Below, in pieces: positions 12,270-17,414 of a DNA stretch of 25,186 nt (positions within the stretch are counted from its first letter, which is position 1; each line of letters starts with the position of its first letter). Origin of the DNA: a virus; IMG/VR virus record IMGVR_UViG_3300007539_000188, positions 1 to 25,186 of that record; one strand, written 5' to 3'. A model generated the notes under the pieces. It worked only from the letters and a program-made list of their open reading frames with translations, did no database searches and was not told the DNA's origin. Position numbers and translations under genes: made by a program.

Positions 12270-12710
12270 TCAGGCGCAGGTCGCAGGTCGCAGGGTCGAG
12301 CGGAGTTTTTCGATAACCAAAAGGCGCAGGGTCGCAGGCGCAGATCGCAGATCCCCTGTCCATAACGCCAAAGTCCGCAGGTCATCGGCCCTTGCACCTT
12401 GGATTTCCAAAGATTTTTCGCTCTCAAATAAAAATACATCAGGCTCGAAGGACGGCGAAGCAAGAAAAAAAGAAACGCCACCGCACCTAGAATGCGATAA
12501 ATGCCAAGCAATTTGTGAGGGTTGTAGGGTTATCCCATTTCTTTTTATTATCTTTAATTCAACCCATACTGGTGCGCCATCGATGCACATATATACATCA
12601 GGCATTCCCTCTGCCACACGATTCTCAATCCGTTGGCAGTGTGTCTTTTTCGGCAGGTGTTTCTTCAGTGATTGCCAGAGGTTCTTCTCTGTCTTCGATG
12701 ATTTTGGCAT
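12270..12710 (-). CDS. VRR-NUC-type nuclease
   Basis: 146 residues. The PD-(D/E)XK core is readable: helix EKNLWQSLKKHL, then RIEN (E29), GMPDVYM (D38), WVELK (E51 and K53) and a following helix with Q63/Q66 (LQPSQIAWH). This is the pattern of small phage VRR-NUC nucleases, thought to cut branched DNA. Its first 28 codons overlap the 3' end of the small terminase in another frame; the overlap includes the family's N-terminal helix, and GAGGGGGAAA lies upstream of the ATG at 12710, so the start is credible. The C-terminus beyond about residue 108 is unusual and largely made of the GGTCGCAG repeats. Pairing with terS suggests trimming of replication intermediates before packaging. Confidence 0.78.
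   Translation of the reverse strand: MPKSSKTEKNLWQSLKKHLPKKTHCQRIENRVAEGMPDVYMCIDGAPVWVELKIIKRNGITLQPSQIAWHLSHSRCGGVSFFLASPSFEPDVFLFESEKSLEIQGARADDLRTLALWTGDLRSAPATLRLLVIEKLRSTLRPATCA
12271..12356. repeat. GGTCGCAG/GGCGCAG repeat cluster (downstream), inside the nuclease gene
   Basis: Copies of TCGCAG start at 12281, 12288, 12332 and 12345, with variant GCGCAG at 12274, 12324 and 12338. There is also an imperfect duplication with a 50-base offset: T-run + CGATAAC + GGCGCAGG at 12254-12280 and again at 12306-12330. These bases form the last coding part of the leftward nuclease gene, where they encode DLRSAPATLR and RPATCA. The core is the same as in the 11470-11558 cluster. Confidence 0.8.
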
Positions 12711-13224
12711 CAGATATTTCCCCCTCGATAAAAGCGTGTGGATAAGATTTCCGCAGTTCTGCCAGACGTGCGACGATATCCTGTTTGGTCATGCTGTCCA
12801 ACTGGTGGACGTGTTGCTGTTCTCGCCTGTCAATAGTCAGGCCACCCAGAGCGGAACGAATTTTTTCAGCGTTGATTGCGGCAGAATATTGTCCAGCCTC
12901 TTCTGCGCCTCTGGACAATTCATCCAGACGTTTAAGCTGGTGCATCAGGGTCACTCCATATCTGCGTTCAGCCGCTTGTCTCAATTCTTTTATCAGTTCG
13001 ACAACGTCCGGAAAATCTCTGCCGTTCAAAAGTTTGGATGCCATAGTGATAGAAGACTTGTCAGAGTAGCCAGCCATTCTTGCACACTCAGCGTTACTAT
13101 GTCTGCCCTCGACATAATACTTGGCAAAAGTCTTCTGACGTTCCGTCAGTCCGGCAGGTCTGCCAACTTTGCCTATAGTGTTTTCTGTGGGTTTTTCTTT
13201 TTCAGTTTTCATTTTTCGTCTCAC
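12625..13224 (-). CDS. terS: Terminase small subunit
   Basis: 199 residues from a GTG at 13224 with GAGGGG five bases upstream; an ATG at 13212 is the alternative. The N-terminal DNA-binding region LTERQKTFAKYYVEGRHSNA followed by AGYSDKSSITMASKLL (26-66) is the helix-turn-helix typical of small terminases of the Terminase_2 type. A helical oligomerisation region follows (VELIKELRQAAERRYG ... SALGGLTIDRREQQ). The acidic C-terminus (about 165-199) is the part that overlaps the nuclease gene and is probably flexible. It would recognise phage DNA and hand it to TerL. Upstream is the GTGTC/GACAC repeat array, a possible regulatory or packaging recognition site. Confidence 0.85.
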   Translation of the reverse strand: MRRKMKTEKEKPTENTIGKVGRPAGLTERQKTFAKYYVEGRHSNAECARMAGYSDKSSITMASKLLNGRDFPDVVELIKELRQAAERRYGVTLMHQLKRLDELSRGAEEAGQYSAAINAEKIRSALGGLTIDRREQQHVHQLDSMTKQDIVARLAELRKSYPHAFIEGEISDAKIIEDREEPLAITEETPAEKDTLPTD

Positions 13225-13235
13225 GTTCCCCTCAT

Positions 13236-13316
13236 AAGTGTCTTAGTGTCTTGTAAGTGTCTTGTCTACAACCGTTGCTGTACAACAAATAAGACACTTG
13301 AGACACTTGAGACACC
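13236..13316. repeat. GTGTC / GACAC direct and inverted repeat array
   Basis: Left cluster: AGTGTCTT at 13237, 13245 and 13256. Right cluster: AAGACACTTGA at 13291, with GACACTTGA tandem at 13293 and 13302 and a partial GACAC at 13311. The clusters are in opposite orientation around a 27-base centre, giving an imperfect large inverted repeat. It lies in the divergent region just upstream of terS. Candidate roles are an operator array, a replication origin (iteron-like) or a small-terminase (pac) site. Confidence 0.75.
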
Positions 13317-13359
13317 ATTTTCAGAAATATTTTTTTCAAAAAACTTTTTCCGTAGAAAA

Positions 13360-13370
13360 CACTATAGGGA
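13360..13370 (+). promoter_or_regulatory. Core resembling a T7-family RNA polymerase promoter
   Basis: CACTATAGGGA equals positions -7 to +4 of the T7 consensus; upstream bases (GTAGAAAA) do not match the T7 specificity region. It is intergenic and points toward the 13451 operon. No single-subunit RNA polymerase gene is visible in this window, so the call is tentative. Confidence 0.25.
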
Positions 13371-13382
13371 TGCATTTTGTTG

Positions 13383-13412
13383 TTGACTATCCCATGTAAT
13401 CCTATAGGATTA
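13383..13412 (+). promoter_or_regulatory. Promoter of the 13451 operon with overlapping 16-bp palindrome
   Basis: TTGACT (13383-13388), a 16-base spacer and TAGGAT (13405-13410). The perfect palindrome TAATCCTATAGGATTA (13397-13412) covers the -10 and is a likely operator. The spacer carries TATCCCATGT (13388-13397), also present in the 10462 promoter. The leader then runs to the strong ribosome site GGAGGAC before 13451. Confidence 0.6.
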
Positions 13413-13450
13413 GATATGAAGTCATCTCAGTATATCGGAGGACAAGTGAT

Positions 13451-13708
13451 ATGACAACAGAAGCACAGAAAATACAGGACATAGGTTCGTGGATCGAGGA
13501 CGGTGATTTTAAATTCATCAACGAAGGTTCAATCGTTTTGGTTCAGCCTATGAATGATGATGCGGCTCAGTGGCTGACACAGACATCTAATGATGCGTAT
13601 GAGTCTGGTGTTGAGTGGCAGTTCTTTGGTCGTTCCTTGGTCATCGAACCAAGGTTCATGGATAACATTTTATGCCTTCTGAATGATGAAGGCTGGAGGG
13701 TAAGCTAA
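13451..13708 (+). CDS. Hypothetical early protein
   Basis: 85 residues, first gene of the long rightward run. It begins MTTEAQKIQDIGSWIEDGDF and has mixed alpha/beta content with several aromatic residues (WQFFGRSLVIEP). GGAGGAC lies about eight bases before the ATG, a near-ideal ribosome site. The stop overlaps the next ATG by one base (TAATG). No motif that I can name. Position behind a regulated promoter suggests early expression. Confidence 0.72.
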   Translation: MTTEAQKIQDIGSWIEDGDFKFINEGSIVLVQPMNDDAAQWLTQTSNDAYESGVEWQFFGRSLVIEPRFMDNILCLLNDEGWRVS

Positions 13709-14145
13709 TGGGTACAAGAGCGGTATATTTTTTCGAGGAACGTCTGGACGATGATTCCTACTATGGTGTCTACAAACATTATGATGGATACCCACAGGGT
13801 GCGGCGGAACACATTGAGGATGCCAAGGCATATGCTTGGCCTCTGCCAAGATGGGAAGCTGATGAATTTGCGGCGGCGTTTGTTGCGGCAAACAAAAACC
13901 CCAAGGGCGGTGAGGTTCGACTGCTTCCAAACTTTGAAGCTACATCTATTGAGATGCTGATGGCTGATTATCATTGGTGCGACTTCTACTACATCATCAG
14001 TTGGGATGATTACGATAAAGAAATGTTCGTGAGAATTTTTGAAAGTCGCTATGACCCTGAAAACTACGAGGAGTCAAAACACTGGCATGAGACTGCCAGC
14101 ATGAGGCACAGCGAAATGCTCCGCGCATATGCAGAGGCAAGCTGA
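13708..14145 (+). CDS. Conserved phage protein of unknown function (MGTRA...HYDGYP type)
   Basis: 145 residues. The start MGTRAVYFFEE and the segment YKHYDGYPQG (22-31) are characteristic of a widespread phage/bacterial uncharacterised family with the pattern MGTR...H.DGYP.G. Further on are WPLPRWEADEFAAAFVAANK and two aromatic-rich acidic segments (YHWCDFYYIISWDDYDKEMF). Function is not known. Overlaps of one base with both neighbours (TAATG before, TGATG after) indicate coupled translation. Confidence 0.78.
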   Translation: MGTRAVYFFEERLDDDSYYGVYKHYDGYPQGAAEHIEDAKAYAWPLPRWEADEFAAAFVAANKNPKGGEVRLLPNFEATSIEMLMADYHWCDFYYIISWDDYDKEMFVRIFESRYDPENYEESKHWHETASMRHSEMLRAYAEAS

Positions 14146-14444
14146 TGAAAAATTGCTGGATTGTTGAGTACAAGCTGAAGGGCGAAAAGGAATGGGAAGC
14201 TGAGAAGTGGTTTCCCATTACCGAAGCCGTATCGATCAACGGTCAGGCTGTTGCTGGTATTGGTGATGATGACCGCTTCTGTGTAAACGAAGGTCGGGCG
14301 GCAGTGTATGTCCGTCACCAGAACAGAGTCTGGGGTGAGAAGATTAAGTATAGATATCGTGCGGACTATGCTGAATGGCTGGACGATTTCGACAAGTCAA
14401 AAGAATATAACTGGATATTCAGGAGAACAGAATGGGCAAGCTAA
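14145..14444 (+). CDS. Hypothetical small protein
   Basis: 99 residues beginning MKNCWIVEYKLKGEKEWEAE, with a beta-strand-rich look and many Trp/Tyr. The ATG overlaps the preceding stop (TGATG). The end (RRTEWAS) is encoded by the same short DNA string that begins the next gene, with a 13-base overlap. No recognised family. Confidence 0.65.
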   Translation: MKNCWIVEYKLKGEKEWEAEKWFPITEAVSINGQAVAGIGDDDRFCVNEGRAAVYVRHQNRVWGEKIKYRYRADYAEWLDDFDKSKEYNWIFRRTEWAS

Positions 14445-14629
14445 AACAGACCTTCTGCATTCGTGACAATGCGAATGGGTCTATTTATCCCAGAATGAGA
14501 TTGGAAGACATTCTGGAAGAAATCAACCGTGACCGTTCAGACGAATGGACTGACTATGATGAGTCCGATTGGCGTGAGGGTTTGGAACAATTCACTTGCT
14601 GGGAGGTGATAGAAAATGGGCAAGCTTAA
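14432..14629 (+). CDS. Hypothetical small acidic protein (MGKLKQ start)
   Basis: 65 residues. AGGAG lies six bases before the ATG. It starts MGKLKQTFCIRDNANGSIYP and continues with an acidic, Asp/Glu/Trp-rich region (DEWTDYDESDWREG). The start MGKLKQ and the DNA encoding it are nearly repeated at the next gene's start (14616). Overlaps are 13 bases with the preceding and 14 with the following gene. Function unknown. Confidence 0.65.
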   Translation: MGKLKQTFCIRDNANGSIYPRMRLEDILEEINRDRSDEWTDYDESDWREGLEQFTCWEVIENGQA

Positions 14630-14921
14630 ACAGTTGATGATTGAAGAGATGGACATGGCGAATGAACATGGTGACCTGATGGGTGACGGCATCATGTTCA
14701 CCACCCACCCGACTGATAACATCAAGTGGGGTGATCTAAAAATGTTTATCGACAGATTGGAAAAATACTACGAACTTATGGATCGTGAGATTATTGCAAT
14801 CAAAAGCTATCACAATGCTGGCTGGGATTTCATGTCGAACAGTCAGGAAAAGCCGCCAGAGAATGGCATTGAAATTCAATGGAAAGAAAAAGACACAGAA
14901 TGGAAGGGAATGTGGATATGA
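14616..14921 (+). CDS. Hypothetical protein (MGKLKQ start)
   Basis: 101 residues. GGGAGGTGAT is a strong ribosome site before the ATG. It begins MGKLKQLMIEEMDMANEHGD, has a helical middle (MFIDRLEKYYELMDREII) and a C-terminal segment PPENGIEIQWKEKDTEWKGM. Apart from its first six residues it is unlike the preceding protein. The stop overlaps the next preferred start (ATGA). Function unknown. Confidence 0.68.
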   Translation: MGKLKQLMIEEMDMANEHGDLMGDGIMFTTHPTDNIKWGDLKMFIDRLEKYYELMDREIIAIKSYHNAGWDFMSNSQEKPPENGIEIQWKEKDTEWKGMWI

Positions 14922-15358
14922 ATAATCAACAGAAGAAAATGCGGATGTCATATAACGATTGGACAGAGTCAACAGGAATGCTGGAACCGCCAATCCTGAC
15001 GGTGGCGCATCAGTATCCGTTTGATTGGTGGGCAGATACTGCCGAAAATATTTGGATTACTGCACTGGAAGGGGGCAGTACACACTGGATAGATTACATC
15101 GACACGAAGGGCAAAGACCTGAAGGACGGCAAGCAGACACTGCAAAACTTTCCGGTGACAGTTTATCACGGCAGTGAAGGCTGGGGAGAAAAGGAAAGTG
15201 AAGTGGCACACGGTACGTCACTGAGAATTATCACCAAGGGCATTCAACTGCTGGGTTCATGGCACATTATGTCGTCTGTCATGCAGGAGGATATCGATGC
15301 TGAGATTGCAGACCAGATTATTCAACGTGGTTTATTTGGGGAGTTGATTTATGTCTGA
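14918..15358 (+). CDS. Conserved hypothetical phage protein
   Basis: 146 residues from the ATG at 14918, which overlaps the preceding stop (ATGA) and has GGAAGGGAA upstream. An ATG at 14879 in the same frame would add 13 residues and a larger overlap, so it is less likely. It includes PFDWWADTAENIWITALEGG followed by STHWIDYID, a segment I recall in several phage proteins, and a helical acidic C-terminus (MQEDIDAEIADQIIQRGLFG). No catalytic motif is recognised. The 3' end overlaps the next gene by eight bases. Confidence 0.68.
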   Translation: MNNQQKKMRMSYNDWTESTGMLEPPILTVAHQYPFDWWADTAENIWITALEGGSTHWIDYIDTKGKDLKDGKQTLQNFPVTVYHGSEGWGEKESEVAHGTSLRIITKGIQLLGSWHIMSSVMQEDIDAEIADQIIQRGLFGELIYV

Positions 15359-15626
15359 AGTTAAAAAATCATTTGAGCGCATACAGCGTAGGCGCATGGT
15401 TCTGACTGTGGTTGGTAACAGCGGCAGTGGTTATGACCTACGGAACAGGGAACAGTGTGTGTTTTATTTTGGTGACGGGCAGTTCATTCTGCGCCCGATA
15501 ACTGTCAGGACAGGAAACTGTGAGGAGGACTGCACAGCCATTCACATGGGTGGCAGTGGAGATGACTGGTTCTACGTTTTGGAAGACATCGAAACAATCA
15601 ACGAATTTTTATTTGGAGTGCACTGA
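15351..15626 (+). CDS. Hypothetical small protein
   Basis: 91 residues. GGGGAG lies about nine bases before the ATG. It begins MSEVKKSFERIQRRRMVLTV. The rest is beta-rich with VVGNSGSGYDLRNREQCVFY and two cysteines at NCEEDC. The Gly-rich GNSGSG is not a P-loop because no GK[ST] follows. Function unknown. Confidence 0.65.
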   Translation: MSEVKKSFERIQRRRMVLTVVGNSGSGYDLRNREQCVFYFGDGQFILRPITVRTGNCEEDCTAIHMGGSGDDWFYVLEDIETINEFLFGVH

Positions 15627-15627
15627 C

Positions 15628-15840
15628 ATGGCAAAAAAACAGAAATCAATGGTAATTGAATTACCACAAGAACAGGCGAATGCAATCATGGTAATGCTGG
15701 AAAGTGATCTGGAATCCATATTTAATTATGGTGGTGGCATTGACCCGATAGCAGATTGGGAAACCATCCACTATCATGCGTATCAACTGCTGGCCTACCA
15801 AGCTTTCAAAGAAAAATATCTGGAGACTTACGATGCCTAG
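15628..15840 (+). CDS. Hypothetical small protein
   Basis: 70 residues from the ATG at 15628, one base after the preceding stop, with GGAG ten bases upstream. The frame is open further back to 15520, but that part lies over the preceding gene. It begins MAKKQKSMVIELPQEQANAI and is mostly helical. Its stop (GCCTAG) lies within the next gene's first codons (eight-base overlap). No family recognised. Confidence 0.62.
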   Translation: MAKKQKSMVIELPQEQANAIMVMLESDLESIFNYGGGIDPIADWETIHYHAYQLLAYQAFKEKYLETYDA

Positions 15841-16249
15841 AGTAATTATTTCATGGGAATGGGAAGATGCCTTCTCAAAGTTTGGGTTCGGTGACGGTGA
15901 TGGCTGGAACGGAACGCATGAGGTCGAGGGTGAGATTGAAAGCCTTGGCTATGAGGTCGAGACGGATAGCTGGGGCTGTCACAATTACATGATCTTTGAC
16001 ATCAAGAAGGACGGCAAGTCCATCCTGTTTCCAGAAGGCAAAGAACATGGACACAATCTGGATGACTGGTTGCCTGAGATACAACAAAGGATCAGGGATC
16101 GAGATCCGTCAAAAATTGTGTATGAAGACCCCAGCCGTAGGTCGCTTGAACCACTGGGCTATGAAGAGCCACGCCTGTATCTACCGGACGACATCATCAA
16201 ACATCTGGACAGTGTCTTTACGGACGAATGGGAGGAACCTTATGACTGA
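15833..16249 (+). CDS. Hypothetical acidic protein
   Basis: 138 residues from the ATG at 15833, with GGAG eight bases upstream. The frame is open back to 15776 but that start has no ribosome site and would overlap the neighbour more. It begins MPRVIISWEWEDAFSKFGFG and has GDGDGWNGTHEVEGEIESLG, then strands ending IFDIKKDGKSILFPEG and a helical C-terminus. The acidic surface could suit a host-protein inhibitor or DNA mimic, but this is only a possibility. Confidence 0.66.
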   Translation: MPRVIISWEWEDAFSKFGFGDGDGWNGTHEVEGEIESLGYEVETDSWGCHNYMIFDIKKDGKSILFPEGKEHGHNLDDWLPEIQQRIRDRDPSKIVYEDPSRRSLEPLGYEEPRLYLPDDIIKHLDSVFTDEWEEPYD

Positions 16250-16424
16250 TTATCATTGCACAGAGTGTGGCGCACAGGCGATAGTAGTAGAGCAGAGGCA
16301 GTACTACTGCCCCAAGTGTTGGTTCAAGTTGTTTACGAAGGTATATGATGATGACAAAATTAAAAACCGTAAGTTCAGGATCGAAGAAAAATCAAAGGTA
16401 CTACAGGGTCGGGTTGGTCGTTGA
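16242..16424 (+). CDS. Small zinc-ribbon protein
   Basis: 60 residues from the ATG at 16242, with GGGAGGAA as ribosome site and an eight-base overlap with the preceding gene. CTECG (C6, C9) and YYCPKCW (C23, C26) form a classic zinc ribbon with 13 residues between the pairs. The basic C-terminal part (KIKNRKFRIEEKSK) may contact nucleic acid. Its last 80 bases are shared with the next gene in another frame. Role unknown. Confidence 0.65.
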   Translation: MTDYHCTECGAQAIVVEQRQYYCPKCWFKLFTKVYDDDKIKNRKFRIEEKSKVLQGRVGR

Positions 16425-16575
16425 GTTTTACAAAGACCAGTTCGTTAAGGCCGTAGACGAAGAAGAAGCTAAAGAACTTGCAGAAAACAGGTTGCGTAGA
16501 CGCACAGGTTTGATGAACAGTCTGGGCTTTTCAATAGGTGATCTTGAAATCATAGACGTGGAAGCAAAAGAATGA
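16345..16575 (+). CDS. Hypothetical small protein
   Basis: 76 residues. The start is a run of three ATG codons (16345-16353) after GAAGG; any could be used, and a later start near 16415 is possible. The section YYRVGLVVEFYKDQFVKAVD followed by EEEAKELAENRL looks like a beta-strand plus helix unit seen in many small proteins. The overlap with the zinc-ribbon gene is 80 bases, unusually long for this operon. The stop overlaps the next ATG (ATGA). Confidence 0.6.
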   Translation: MMMTKLKTVSSGSKKNQRYYRVGLVVEFYKDQFVKAVDEEEAKELAENRLRRRTGLMNSLGFSIGDLEIIDVEAKE

Positions 16576-16832
16576 AGAACAAGCAGGACGAAAAGCTAGG
16601 CGAAGCAGCCGCAGAAATTGTGAGCGACACCGTTCATACTTTGAATGAACTGGGCATCGACCAGGATTATGCCGCCTATTTGCTGCTGTCCGCAGGCATG
16701 GGGCTGGCAATCATGGGCAACCGCAATAGCCCTATCATTACTACCCAGCTACTGGCGTCAGCGATGATGGTTGCCAACCAACAGATTATGCACATGGAGG
16801 ATGATGACGATGACAAACCTAAATACCACTGA
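16572..16832 (+). CDS. Hypothetical small helical protein
   Basis: 86 residues beginning MKNKQDEKLGEAAAEIVSDT. Three helices are likely, one of them hydrophobic (YAAYLLLSAGMGLAIMG) but with mixed polar residues, so probably packed in a bundle rather than in the membrane. The C-terminus is strongly acidic (MEDDDDDKPKYH). The ATG overlaps the preceding stop. No recognised family. Confidence 0.65.
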   Translation: MKNKQDEKLGEAAAEIVSDTVHTLNELGIDQDYAAYLLLSAGMGLAIMGNRNSPIITTQLLASAMMVANQQIMHMEDDDDDKPKYH

Positions 16833-17175
16833 GCCGCAGTTCACACTGCCTTCAAGTAACTGCCCAAGATGTTCAAGCAACTTATCGTTGAACAAAGCGA
16901 CAGGTGATATAGCTTGTGGCGTGTGTGGCCTTGAAATTATTGACAGTTGGATGGTATCTGATAGGATATCAGACAGTAACGAGGAGTCCGATATGGAAAC
17001 ACATTTGTTACCTGACGAAGCCACCATCGCGGCTAAAGAACCGAGGATGAAGTGGCAAGAAGCGGTGACTACCATTGATAAAGTCATAGAAGATTGGCTG
17101 ACTGATGGCGGTGACGTGGGTGGTGAGGTAGAAGCCAACATCCGTGCCGCATGGCATAGAATTTTACAGGGCTGA
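16810..17175 (+). CDS. Zinc-ribbon protein
   Basis: 121 residues from the ATG at 16810, chosen because GGAGG ends nine bases before it; in-frame ATGs at 16801 and 16804 lie too close to that site. CPRC (C18, C21) and CGVCG (C36, C39) enclose SSNLSLNKATGDIA, a TFIIB-like zinc ribbon. An acidic linker follows, then a helical C-terminus (WQEAVTTIDKVIEDWLTDGG). It overlaps the end of the preceding gene by 23 bases. It may bind nucleic acid or a transcription protein; not proven. Confidence 0.66.
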   Translation: MTNLNTTEPQFTLPSSNCPRCSSNLSLNKATGDIACGVCGLEIIDSWMVSDRISDSNEESDMETHLLPDEATIAAKEPRMKWQEAVTTIDKVIEDWLTDGGDVGGEVEANIRAAWHRILQG

Positions 17176-17177
17176 TT

Positions 17178-17414
17178 ATGACTGATGACAATGTAGTTTA
17201 TCTACACAGCAAACTTGTGTTTAAAAAAGACCCCGTACCTACCGTCTGTGAAGTGGCAGGACAGATGTTAAAGGACGTGGTTATTTTGGGGGAAGCGGAA
17301 GACGGCACTGTAAAGATGATGACAACGCAGCCCGATCCCGCTGAATTATTATTCTATCTTGAGTCTGCCAAGTTCGCCATCATGTCAGGTGGCATGGATG
17401 AAGATGAGGATTAG
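17178..17414 (+). CDS. Hypothetical small acidic protein
   Basis: 78 residues beginning MTDDNVVYLHSKLVFKKDPV. The end, PAELLFYLESAKFAIMSGGM, is a helix motif I recall in small marine-phage proteins next to replication genes. The tail is acidic (DEDED). It lies directly before the helicase gene, whose ATG follows its stop (TAGATG), suggesting co-translation. Function unknown. Confidence 0.66.
   Translation: MTDDNVVYLHSKLVFKKDPVPTVCEVAGQMLKDVVILGEAEDGTVKMMTTQPDPAELLFYLESAKFAIMSGGMDEDED

Noticed and set aside
13236-13316. CRISPR-like array
   Set aside because: The units are 8-9 bases, partly tandem and in both orientations, without spacers of regular length.
12100-13386. 428-codon rightward open frame
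   Set aside because: It lies antisense to terS and the VRR-NUC gene and overlaps the end of the Gp88-like gene. The protein shows no motif, is rich in Cys/Phe/Ser as expected for a reversed frame, and has no ribosome site. The leftward genes have recognisable domains.
15395-15450. Possible P-loop in the 15351 gene (GNSGSG)
   Set aside because: No GK[ST] follows and no Walker B-like strand is seen. It is just a glycine-rich turn.
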